Notes under the pieces: generated by a model
Database searches by the model: none
Seen by the model: the letters and a program-made list of their open reading frames with translations, nothing else
What the model was told of the DNA's origin: nothing
Part shown: positions 6,230 to 15,000 of the stretch, in pieces
How positions within the stretch are numbered: position 1 is the stretch's first letter
Layout of the letters: every line of letters begins with the position of its first letter
Position numbers and translations under genes: made by a program
IMG/VR virus record: IMGVR_UViG_3300007513_001863
Span: 1-28,338 of that record
DNA from: a virus
Strand: one strand, 5' to 3'
Length of the DNA: 28,338 bases

Positions 6230-7336
6230 CTATTCGTCTTGCTCATAAAATTCCGAAGCTTCGCCTGTTCTGCTATCGAACTTCATTATGATCTCTTCGT
6301 CCATAATCTTAAGCACTTGGCTACGAAACTTTTCATCCTGTAGTTTCTCTATCCACTTTGAAGCTTGAAACTTCTCACACGTGCCGTCTTCATAACAAAG
6401 CTCATACCATGCGCCACCTTGTTTTAGTTTGGAAGACCCTTTAATTGCATCCAACCAACTTTCTTCGTCTTGCACTCCAATTTCATCTCCCCAAAGGATC
6501 TTGAAATTGCATTGACGGCCTTGTGTTCCAAATCTAGATTTCTCAAGTTTTACCTTGACTTCAGAGCCGATTCTAAACCCTTTGTCATCCAAGACAAAAG
6601 AAGCCTTTGCTTTGCGCCCTGTGAGCCACACACGGAGAGAATAAGCATAAATCATAGCTTTGCCCCCCGGAGTCATATAAGGCGTTGTAAGAGCCTCTGA
6701 AGGGCTCCTAGTGATGTTCGTTTTAAGCTGGTTTAATACCAGAAATGTCGATTGGCTATTTGCAATCGGAACTGTAAGTTTTGACATTCCTTTTGCAAGG
6801 ATTCTTGCTTTAACTGCCATCGAAGAAAGAGGGTTAAAATCTCCTTCAACATCAGAAACGGCAGGCGTTAGTGCCAGTGAATCCCAGATAAAGAGCATTC
6901 TATTTTCATTAGCTCCCAAAAGTTCTTCAATGGTCTCCAAAACAAACTCTACAGACTGAGCCTGTACATATAATACATTGTCAACATTGCAACCTGCTTT
7001 GTTCAAAAAGCCCGGGTCAATTGCAGACTCTGAGTCAAAATAAACCACATCAATGCCCATCTTTTGAGCATTGGCAGCAATTTGTGCGGCCATATATGAT
7101 TTGCCCGTTGCCTCTAATCCGGCAATTTCTACAATTTTGCCCATGGGAATTCCAGCCAACTGTCCTCTACAAATAATACTGTCTAACCAACGAGAACCAG
7201 TAGATATCCACTCTTTTACAACTGTCGGACTGTCTTCGTTTAAGTTGTGCGCTACGTTTATTCCCGCCTTCTTGTTAATGAGGCTGCGCATATCGGCAAT
7301 AGAAAGCTTGCCAACTTTTTTCTTACTCTTTGCCAT
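6230..7336 (-). CDS. RecA/UvsX-like recombinase
   Basis: A 368-residue RecA-family strand-exchange protein. Walker A GLEATGKS is at 73-80, the catalytic-glutamate region YFDSESAID at 99-107, Walker B LFIWDS at 148-153, and the L2 DNA-binding region begins at VLNQLKTNI (200-208), followed by the TPGGKAM segment (222-228). The C-terminal part (about 260-368) is acidic and phage-specific. It would coat single-stranded DNA bound by the neighbouring gp32-like protein and drive recombination-dependent replication and repair, as UvsX does in T4. The start ATG has AAAGGA upstream. It lies 72 bases after the SSB gene, across a strong hairpin. Confidence 0.92.
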   Translation of the reverse strand: MAKSKKKVGKLSIADMRSLINKKAGINVAHNLNEDSPTVVKEWISTGSRWLDSIICRGQLAGIPMGKIVEIAGLEATGKSYMAAQIAANAQKMGIDVVYFDSESAIDPGFLNKAGCNVDNVLYVQAQSVEFVLETIEELLGANENRMLFIWDSLALTPAVSDVEGDFNPLSSMAVKARILAKGMSKLTVPIANSQSTFLVLNQLKTNITRSPSEALTTPYMTPGGKAMIYAYSLRVWLTGRKAKASFVLDDKGFRIGSEVKVKLEKSRFGTQGRQCNFKILWGDEIGVQDEESWLDAIKGSSKLKQGGAWYELCYEDGTCEKFQASKWIEKLQDEKFRSQVLKIMDEEIIMKFDSRTGEASEFYEQDE

Positions 7337-7366
7337 TTATATTCCTTTTTAGTAGTAATTAAACGC

Positions 7367-7394
7367 TGGAGGAGGGGCCAATTCCCCTCCTCCA
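7367..7394 (-). promoter_or_regulatory. Strong G/C-rich hairpin between ssb and recombinase genes
   Basis: TGGAGGAGGGG (11 bases) pairs perfectly with CCCCTCCTCCA across a six-base loop AATTGG. It lies 15 bases after the SSB stop. The bases that follow on the minus strand (GCGTTTAATTAC) contain only a short T run, so this is a poor classical terminator. It may instead protect the abundant SSB mRNA 3' end or give partial attenuation before the recombinase gene. Confidence 0.7.
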
Positions 7395-7408
7395 ACAAAA
7401 CAGTACCA

Positions 7409-8158
7409 TCAACCAACAAGGTCAGCAAAAGCTTTATCTACACTAGTTGCAGCTTTTTCATCGTTGTTATACTTGACAGTCTCTGACGATCCCTCTTCCG
7501 GGTCATTTCCCAGAAGGAACTCATCAAGCATCGCTTGCACTTCTTGAAAGCTTTTTCGACTATTCTCAAAGAGAGCGTCGAAATCGGGGATGTTTTCAAG
7601 GTGCTCGCGGCACTTTTCCGGATCATCAGGACAAAGCGGGGAACTTCGTCGGCGGGGGGTGATGTTCGTTACTGGAAACGAGGCACCCGCGGGTTTTCCG
7701 TAAGTGATGGTCAAATCAGTTCCGGACTCAGGATCGGTGATATCACCGTATTCTGGGTTTAGCACAAGGTTGAGCAATGTTTCATACACTTGCTTGCCAA
7801 AGCCCCAAACACGCACACCTTGGTCTTCCTCTCCTCGTACCAAAACGGGAGCAAAGAAACGTTGGCGCGCAGAAAGCTTCTTGGCCATGCGCTTACTATC
7901 TTCTGTGCCTTCTTTCCAAAGTTGACTCACAAAAGAATCTAGAGGACAGTCTTCGCCAAAGTTTCGCTTTGGACTAAGAAATCCGGGATTGTCCCCAACA
8001 TTGTAATGGAACCAATAATCCTTAAAAGGATCTCCATCTGCAGTTGGCACAATACGAATTGTTTGTTCTCCGTCTTGTGGTCGCCAAAAACGATTGTTGC
8101 CGTTTTTGCTTTCTAGAGCCACCTTTCGGGCTCGCATTTTTTTAAGATCTAAAGTCAT
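7409..8158 (-). CDS. gp32-like single-stranded DNA-binding protein
   Basis: A 249-residue protein of the T4 gp32 type. It has a basic N-terminus (LKKMRARKVALESKNGNN), a core with FWRPQDGEQTIRIVPTADGDPFKDYWFHYN (24-53), and an acidic C-terminal tail ending DKAFADLVG, which in gp32 proteins contacts replication partners. C71, C176, C183 and H186 could bind metal, but the spacing differs from the T4 zinc site, so this is uncertain. It would coat single strands for the polymerase and load the RecA-like protein encoded next. A near-consensus promoter and an AAGGAG site precede it, consistent with high expression. Confidence 0.85.
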   Translation of the reverse strand: MTLDLKKMRARKVALESKNGNNRFWRPQDGEQTIRIVPTADGDPFKDYWFHYNVGDNPGFLSPKRNFGEDCPLDSFVSQLWKEGTEDSKRMAKKLSARQRFFAPVLVRGEEDQGVRVWGFGKQVYETLLNLVLNPEYGDITDPESGTDLTITYGKPAGASFPVTNITPRRRSSPLCPDDPEKCREHLENIPDFDALFENSRKSFQEVQAMLDEFLLGNDPEEGSSETVKYNNDEKAATSVDKAFADLVG

Positions 8159-8179
8159 TTTTTCTCCTTGTTAAAGTTA

Positions 8180-8199
8180 CAATGATAACTCTCTCATTG
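8180..8199 (-). repeat. Dyad in the leader of the SSB mRNA
   Basis: CAATGA and TCATTG pair across eight bases within the untranslated leader between the predicted promoter and the SSB start. Proteins of the gp32 family can repress their own translation through structured leaders; this dyad is a possible site, though short and AT-rich. Confidence 0.35.
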
Positions 8200-8211
8200 C
8201 ACTGTTTTTCT

Positions 8212-8240
8212 ATAGTATCAAACAATGAAATCAATGTCAA
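8212..8240 (-). promoter_or_regulatory. Near-consensus sigma70 promoter for ssb
   Basis: TTGACA (8240-8235) and TACTAT (8217-8212) are separated by 17 bases. The -35 hexamer is a perfect match and overlaps the TGA stop of the tubulin-like gene. Transcription would start near 8205, leaving a leader of about 47 bases with a clear AAGGAG site before the SSB start. Confidence 0.7.
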
Positions 8241-9088
8241 GCATTTTTTTCATTTTTTTCAATTAATGTGCTATTGGATATACAATAACCATAAGATTGC
8301 TCATATTTGGTTGAAAATATCCCATAACTCACCTTCATTTTATCATGTTCTCTGTTGCTTTTAACATAATTTTTGATCTTTTTCATAAGTGTCCCATCTG
8401 ATTCAAGAAAATGCTCTGGAATAGCATAATAATGCCTCTTTTCTCTCGGCATTGTAAAATCAAAAAATAGTTTTTCTTCTCCAGATTCAATATCAATCAG
8501 CCCAAGAGTAGACACTCTTGCTGTCTCTATATAATTTGCAAAAGTATTCATTATTGACTTGGAATGGTTAAAGACATTTATCATGTGAAAGGTAGAAACA
8601 ATCAATTCATTTAAATGTCTGAAATAGTCTTTAATTGGTATATCGCCAATAATTTCAGCTAGTTTTACATTATCAACAACATAAACACGCTCAAATAATG
8701 CTGATCTGGCGTATTCTTGAAGTACCCCAAACATCAGGTTTTCTTGTAAAAGTTTTTGTTCGTTTAGTAAGGTGCGATCTGGTTTTATATATAAAACACT
8801 TATGGTACAATCTTTATTCCTGAGTTGTTCAAGAATTCTCAAACTGGCGCCAGAAATATTGCCGCAACTTGTTATCAGCAAAACATGTTCGTTAACCTCT
8901 TTCAAAAACTCACCTATTTCATCTGCAGGTGTTAGCTCTTCGTATTTTTCGAAGCTGATCTGCTCAGGCACACTAAAACAGTTGTCTCCACTGATAGCTG
9001 TGTCGATCTTATATATATTATATTGAGGGTATTGCTTAAAAAGATTAGCAACGTTACACCCTGATTCCCCTAGTCCAATTATATTCAT
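8237..9088 (-). CDS. Divergent FtsZ/tubulin-like protein
   Basis: From ATG the product is 283 residues (an in-frame TTG three codons upstream gives 286; positions here use the longer form). The N-terminus MNIIGLGESGCNVANLF (4-20) matches the first nucleotide loop of FtsZ. VLLITSCGNISGASL (72-86) lies where FtsZ has GGGTGSG, and a segment of helix, ISVLYIKP strand (99-106) and VYVVDNVKL (138-146) follows the FtsZ order, then a long helix IKDYFRHLNELIVSTFHMI (155-173). The glycine loop is degenerate, and in the T7-loop position (about 182-189) the usual catalytic Asp residues appear absent. The C-terminal domain is short. It may form filaments or bind nucleotide without hydrolysis. It sits between polymerase and SSB genes. 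Confidence 0.65.
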   Translation of the reverse strand: MNIIGLGESGCNVANLFKQYPQYNIYKIDTAISGDNCFSVPEQISFEKYEELTPADEIGEFLKEVNEHVLLITSCGNISGASLRILEQLRNKDCTISVLYIKPDRTLLNEQKLLQENLMFGVLQEYARSALFERVYVVDNVKLAEIIGDIPIKDYFRHLNELIVSTFHMINVFNHSKSIMNTFANYIETARVSTLGLIDIESGEEKLFFDFTMPREKRHYYAIPEHFLESDGTLMKKIKNYVKSNREHDKMKVSYGIFSTKYEQSYGYCISNSTLIEKNEKNA

Positions 9089-9102
9089 CTTATCCAATTA
9101 TA

Positions 9103-10293
9103 TCAATAAATGTGTAGTTTTTTCATATCCCCATAGTTTTTTCCAGCAAAAACATTAACTCGAAACTTTCCTAATTCTGTTTTTGCAAACTCTTCTTTTA
9201 AATCATTGAGTAGAAACTGATCTTCTTCTGCAAAGTCCATGATCAATGAGTCGTGCATGCAAAATGAAATATAGGATTTTTTCCCTTCTAGTGTTTTGGC
9301 TATCTTTATCATTTGTCGCAAAAATAGATCTGCGGCAGTCGATTGAACTATATAATTTAACGCATGGTGGTTCCCTGCTTCGATTTTTTTGTTGAAGTAT
9401 GTTTTCACGTGTGTGCCGTCCCAGTATTTTTCTAACAAGTCGTCGCGGTTATAAGCTCGATTTGAAAGAAGATCTTTTGAATCCGGATTATAAAGCCATG
9501 CAAATATTCGCTTTTTTGCCCCCTCTCTAGACAGGGCACCCCTATAGACATTTTCTGCGTTCCATGCGTGAAGGTCCTCTACCGGCTGCTTTTTGCCCAA
9601 AAGGGACATCATTACGCGTAATTCCATTGCGTTAAAGTCAAACTCCAAAAACCAATCATTGTGTGGTTTAAGAATCTTTCTATAGGACTTGTCCATAGTG
9701 AGAATCGGAAAAGAACCAGAAAGTGTAGACAACCTTCCGGTTTTAGTTTTGTACATATCATACTTAATCTGATTTAAGTGCTTGTTTTTCTTAACAAATT
9801 GTCTTGCTTTGAATTTGTGAAGAGAATCTGATAGAGAAGCAAAATCAGTATTTAGCTTTCTATATTTTATGTCTGTCAAGATCTTTGATAGAGAAAGAAA
9901 AAAATCATAATTCTCTGGCTTGCTGTGTTTTATAAAAACATATTTAGAGATTGCATTTTTCACTTTTGCGTAATCCCGTAAAAAAGCACGGGGGACCAAC
10001 TTAAAAAAACAATGTTGACTTAAATCAAGGTTTGCTTCAGCGCAAGACCGATAAAAAGCCTTAAGTTTACTATTGACCTTTTCCCAATCTTTTCGAAGAT
10101 AGTCCGGACACATTTCATCCAAAGACTTGCCCATACAATAAATTTGTGCATATTCTATGTCTTTATAGTCTTTTAAGGATGCTGAATAAGACCATGTTTC
10201 TGTTAGGTTTTTTGGTGATTTCTTGAAGTAAATCGCATCATTCACATATATCGCCACGCAGTCTTCTTTTTCATCAAACGTTTGAAAAAGCAT
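9103..10293 (-). CDS. Minimal family A DNA polymerase
   Basis: A 396-residue DNA polymerase of the PolI family, about the size of the Klenow polymerase domain alone. Visible are TGRLST (185-190), motif A DFNAMELR (219-226, metal-binding D219), motif B REGAKKRIFAWLYN (256-269), QSTAADLF (317-324) and motif C CMHDSL (345-350, D348). In motif B the usual final Gly after Tyr is Asn. No 3'-5' exonuclease domain precedes the polymerase core: the first 180 residues lack its acidic motifs and are too few for both that domain and a full thumb. The 5' exonuclease is a separate gene at 1419-2387. The start ATG follows AGGGGG and lies eight bases after the upstream stop. Confidence 0.9.
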   Translation of the reverse strand: MLFQTFDEKEDCVAIYVNDAIYFKKSPKNLTETWSYSASLKDYKDIEYAQIYCMGKSLDEMCPDYLRKDWEKVNSKLKAFYRSCAEANLDLSQHCFFKLVPRAFLRDYAKVKNAISKYVFIKHSKPENYDFFLSLSKILTDIKYRKLNTDFASLSDSLHKFKARQFVKKNKHLNQIKYDMYKTKTGRLSTLSGSFPILTMDKSYRKILKPHNDWFLEFDFNAMELRVMMSLLGKKQPVEDLHAWNAENVYRGALSREGAKKRIFAWLYNPDSKDLLSNRAYNRDDLLEKYWDGTHVKTYFNKKIEAGNHHALNYIVQSTAADLFLRQMIKIAKTLEGKKSYISFCMHDSLIMDFAEEDQFLLNDLKEEFAKTELGKFRVNVFAGKNYGDMKKLHIY

Positions 10294-10301
10294 ATCGCCC
10301 C

Positions 10302-12050
10302 CTAGTATCCACCCCCAGATGAGCTAGGGTTGGTAGCTTCGGCTGGTAGGCCAGATGAACCAAGTAGTTTATGTTTGGTTTTTTTCTTTTTTTGCTCAAT
10401 TTCGTCTTTGTATATATTCTCATAACCAATGAGTCTTTTTTTAATTTCTTTATTAATATACCTGAAAGCGGTGTCCGTGTCAAGTATTTTAAAGTACCCA
10501 TATGCTTTTTTTAATACTCTAGAATATTTACCGGCAGACCACTTAATTTTATTTTCTAAGAGCCTGACATCTAAATAGAACTTTAACCAAAACATGTCTC
10601 CGTATTTTTCTTTGAAGGCTGTTTCTGCAATATCCTTTCTCTCGATCTCTTTCACCACTTTGGTACCAAAGCCTTTTTCTGAGCACCCTACGGTCTTTAT
10701 TATCTTTACAGTAGGGTTTGTCACTATATATGTTTTATAATAAAGGAGCATCGTTTCTTCCAAGCGCAGCATCTCTTCGTCGGAAATCTTTTCAAAAAAC
10801 TCTTCAAATATTGCATCCATTACAAAAACCCTTGAGTCGCACATTGTAGGTAAATTTTTTCCCTGTTCGGTGCAATTCTTGATTTTTCTAGTGTAAATTG
10901 GAATGGAATACTGGTTGAAAATTAGTTCAGTTATTGGATCGACCGACCCAGCCATTTTAATTGTTTCCCACTTATTACTGTGTTCTGCCTCAATAGCCTC
11001 TCTTTTTGCTTCGAAGCCCGTTTGTATGTCGTTAAGGACTTTGATCCCACCCTCCATCTGCGCAGATGGCATCTGCCATATATTATCAGTATAGCTGTTT
11101 AGTTTTTCGTTTGTGACTTCATCCAACACTTGGCCAACATTTTCCTTGCTACCAAATATTTTTTGCCACGTCGAATCTAAACGCTCCTTGTATACTTCTT
11201 CTGTTGCCTCTTCCAACAAGGGCCTTTCAAAGGCAATTCTAGCGTACTCACGCATCTTATGAGAAGTAAGATCTGCCACCAAGCGCCATGGGACGTTTCT
11301 ATCTAAAAAGAATCCGTGTTTTCTTGCGGCCAATTGAAAGAAACTAAAGTTTGGGTGATTAATAAACTTTTGCTTTTCTTTATCATCGTCATATTTTCCA
11401 TTATGAATTTCAATGCAAAGACCGGTGAACAACGGAGATAAATTATTAGAAACCACCAATCCGCTCATTGAAAGCGGGAAGAAAGGAATCGAATCCTTCA
11501 TAAAAATATTAAAGTATTCTATAAAATCAGATTCGTCAAATATTTTGTTTTGTAAAGGGTAAGCCCTAGCTAGCTGATCTCCCGACGCGATTTTTAAATA
11601 TTGCAGCGTGTATAAACCATAGTGTATTTGCCTATATTTTTTCCATGCTTTTTCTATATTATAATAACTCTTGTGGGGGTTACATTTTGCGATAATTCCG
11701 GAAGGCTTAATATACCCATTGTTTACATGTGCAGTGATATACAACTTTAAATCATCGTAAGCGTCTGCAACAAAATTTAATACTGAAAGTTCTTCAAGAT
11801 TGTTGTTTGGGCCAGTTGATAGTGTTCTAAGCATTTCTTCTTTTGGAAAAACGAACTCTTTATTCATATCAACGCGGCCATATAAAGGATTTTCATTAAT
11901 TAAATCAATGGGCTGGACAGGCCATGGCGATTTTCCATTCGGAAACACCTCGCCATAGTAAAACACCTTTTGATCAAAAAGACCAGCAGTGCTTGCCAGC
12001 GAGTTCTTTGCTTTTGCTATTTTCCCTTTTAAATCGTTTAAAGTTGTCAC
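10302..12050 (-). CDS. Unknown 582-residue protein at the end of the virion module
   Basis: I do not recognise a family. The product begins with a short helical stretch (KGKIAKAKNSLAS), then an aromatic-rich N-terminal region, and contains many Tyr, Phe and Asn residues throughout, as common in large phage structural proteins. The C-terminus is basic then Ser/Gly-rich (KKKKTKHKLL to SSSGGGY). It starts at GTG two bases after the stop of the hub-like gene and ends eight bases before the polymerase gene. Its place suggests a baseplate or other virion protein, but a replication role cannot be excluded. Confidence 0.75.
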   Translation of the reverse strand: MTTLNDLKGKIAKAKNSLASTAGLFDQKVFYYGEVFPNGKSPWPVQPIDLINENPLYGRVDMNKEFVFPKEEMLRTLSTGPNNNLEELSVLNFVADAYDDLKLYITAHVNNGYIKPSGIIAKCNPHKSYYNIEKAWKKYRQIHYGLYTLQYLKIASGDQLARAYPLQNKIFDESDFIEYFNIFMKDSIPFFPLSMSGLVVSNNLSPLFTGLCIEIHNGKYDDDKEKQKFINHPNFSFFQLAARKHGFFLDRNVPWRLVADLTSHKMREYARIAFERPLLEEATEEVYKERLDSTWQKIFGSKENVGQVLDEVTNEKLNSYTDNIWQMPSAQMEGGIKVLNDIQTGFEAKREAIEAEHSNKWETIKMAGSVDPITELIFNQYSIPIYTRKIKNCTEQGKNLPTMCDSRVFVMDAIFEEFFEKISDEEMLRLEETMLLYYKTYIVTNPTVKIIKTVGCSEKGFGTKVVKEIERKDIAETAFKEKYGDMFWLKFYLDVRLLENKIKWSAGKYSRVLKKAYGYFKILDTDTAFRYINKEIKKRLIGYENIYKDEIEQKKKKTKHKLLGSSGLPAEATNPSSSGGGY

Positions 12051-12052
12051 TG

Positions 12053-15000
12053 TTAGGTCTCTTCTTTTCCGGCCATTTTAATTAAGGTATTTACTGCGTC
12101 GGTTGCGCCCATTATGTTCACTGCTGTTTTCACATTTTGTTTTTTGCCGCACTCGCCAAATGTAACCCATTTCGCAGTAATTGTCGTTTCGTGAAAAGTG
12201 TCTCCATGTAAAACGCTATGATCTACAGCGGTTATCAAATAAAAACCACCTATGCCCAACTCTTTCCACTGTTGATAGGAACCACCGCCAGTTCTTCTCG
12301 GATCAACAAATATCAGCATGCCTGGTTTAAATATGTTATTGCCAAACATCGTGACTTCAAAATCATAAACATCTCGCAATTGGGTTTCACCCTTTTTTCT
12401 CCGCATAGCATGAATTCGGGATTCTCTGAGCCATGGAATACTCAATCTTTTAAATCCGTAATCTTTAAATACGCCCGGCACTTTTCCTAATTCAAGATAT
12501 TGAACTCCTTTTAGTACGTTATTCTTCTTAGCAGTAGGATCTAAGCGCGCAGGAACATAGTTGTGCACATATATATACATATAATTATATTGTTGTTCTA
12601 AGGGGGTGTCTGCGGCAATGTCAACCATCCCGCTAAAGTCCAATTGTGATCCATATGGATGTTTTTTTACCCCTCCAACTCCAAAGCGCGTGTCCACTAT
12701 TCTGTAATCCCACTTTTTTCCACTATCCCACAAATATGCGCTCGAACCTCCATCCGGAGGATACTTTGGCCCAAGCGGATAAAACGGAGGAATGTGCTTA
12801 CCATTAACTTTTTTCATCTTTGAAGTAAATTGCAAAATTTTTACTGTTTCAGATCTAGAACCGGCTCCTTCCAAACATCGTTCTCCTAGGGCTTTTGTTA
12901 TCAGTTTCTGAACCACATCTCTTATAAACTCACCCAAGAGATATTCCTCTCTGTCGGTTTGTATTACATTTTCAGCCCAAAACCCCATCAGCAGTTTTAA
13001 AGATATAGGTACTTGAGCCAAATTTATTTGCGTTATGTTATTGTTTGTGCCAGAATTCCAATCAATCAAAGGCCCGAACAACACACCCATTCGGCGCTCA
13101 TAAAGACCTTCGCCTCTTTTATATGTTGGGCTGCTGCCGTTAAGAAGTGGATCCTGCATGGTTGCAAGATCTATTGCCACATCAATCAAATCACCAAGAG
13201 TGGTGAAATATATATTTTTGTATTTTTGGCGACCACCAGCAAACTCTCCGGTGCTTACACCAGCAAGAGCATCCAAAGGGCCGTCCGAAGTAAGCTTTTG
13301 TTTCATTGCTTCCGACGCTTTGGTGATGGAATCTTCATCCATGTCGGTGGTCTCTTTTAACACCTTGGTATAATTATTAATTATTTTTTTTAATGCACGT
13401 GAGCCGGGCGAGCCTGGATTGACCACTGTGACACTGTTATATGAAGCCTCATAAGGATTATTTGCCGGATCGGCGGCTGCAGCTTCAGCATCGTCTTTTG
13501 CGTGTTCTGCTGCAGCAGGCTCACTCCCTATCGCACCTCCGGAAGTCATTCCAACATCTTCTAAATGGGCTTTAAGGTGATATATCCTTGCTTTAGAATA
13601 CAGTATCTGAAAAAGAAGCTTATATCGAGTCGACTTTAGGGCGCGTCTCTTAGACTTGACATACATGCGATATCTTGTAACTAACTCGCGAAACACTACT
13701 ATGGCATTCTCAGGAGTATTGCTGGGGTTTCCATCCGAGTCATATTTTAGACCACCCCATATAAACTTAGGTTGGCGACCTGCGGCCGCAGCGCGGCCTT
13801 GCTCTCTTTGTACTGCAGCAGAGTTAATAATAATATTATCGTAGCTCAAAGGCGTATCTTGATTGGGGCCGCGAAAAGGTAAATTAATCAGCCACGGACT
13901 CTTGTTGTGTTTTTGCAAAAGACTCCGGAGTTTGCTATAGCTTAAGGCTGCCTGATTGTCTGCATCTTTTCCGGCCAAAGACTCTTCTAATTTTAATCCC
14001 TGTGCCTCAACTTGTTTTAAGAGCCTTTCGGCCATGGCTAAATTTGCCAAATAAGAGCCCATGGCTTTAGATTCTCTATCCGGTACTTCAATGATGTTCA
14101 AATCTGGTGAGTTTATCACATCCTCAAGGTATGCTGAATATTTAAAATTGATTTGAAGGCCCGGGTCAGAAACAGTGGCATCCGGGTATACCACGACATG
14201 CTCTTTAAATTGCAGCCTAAAAACCAAAGTTGAGGAGTGTAAAAAGTTTTTAAGCTCTTCTCTTTCTGTCTTTGAAAAACGCTGTCCATCACCCAACATG
14301 TCCACCAAGTCAAAATTAACTTGATTATCATACTTTAAAACAGCTTGAATTTCAAAAAACTCCTCATTCATCTTCATGCCCTCGTGTGCGATGGCTAGCC
14401 CTGAATAATCAGTGGGCTGTTCAGGGCAAGGCTCTGCCCCAACGTAGTCATATGAACTAATTTTTTTAGAGGTGGAAACTTTTTTGATTGGCCCAGTTTG
14501 ATTGACATGCCTTTCGCTCCAAGAAATCAAATCTTTATAACTCCAATTATACTTTGTGGAATCTCCGGGCTTTTGATACTCAAAAACGTGGTTAAACAGC
14601 TGAAAAGAAGAAAAGTGTAAAGAAAAATTAAAATCATCAACAATGTTTACCTGAGCCGGATCTTCCCCTCTAAAAGTGATGTTAAGACTGCTTGGCATAA
14701 CATTGCCTAATTCAGAGCGCGATCTAAATATCTCATCCATGGGGGAGAAGTGTTCCTTTTTTGAGCCGTTCTGATCCCCTTGTAGTTTATCGCTTCCCAG
14801 AAGCGGTATCGACTCTCCTATTAACATTGGTATCTTAAGTGGAACACCAGGGAATTTTTTGCTAGTTTTCTTCCGCGGATAAAGTTTGTATAGTTGCAAT
14901 TGGGGCTTGAGTTGCGAGAGTATTTCAGGGGTTAGTCTAAAAAACATTCCCGCGCCATCAACAGATTGGAATTGAGAGGGTAGCAGTGCGGAATTTCGCA

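Noticed and set aside
7367-7394. Standard rho-independent terminator between ssb and recombinase
   Set aside because: The stem is strong, but the following bases lack a proper T run, so it is listed as a regulatory hairpin instead.
9103-10293. Truncated polymerase pseudogene
   Set aside because: All catalytic motifs are intact, the start has a good ribosome site, and the upstream gene ends cleanly eight bases before it.
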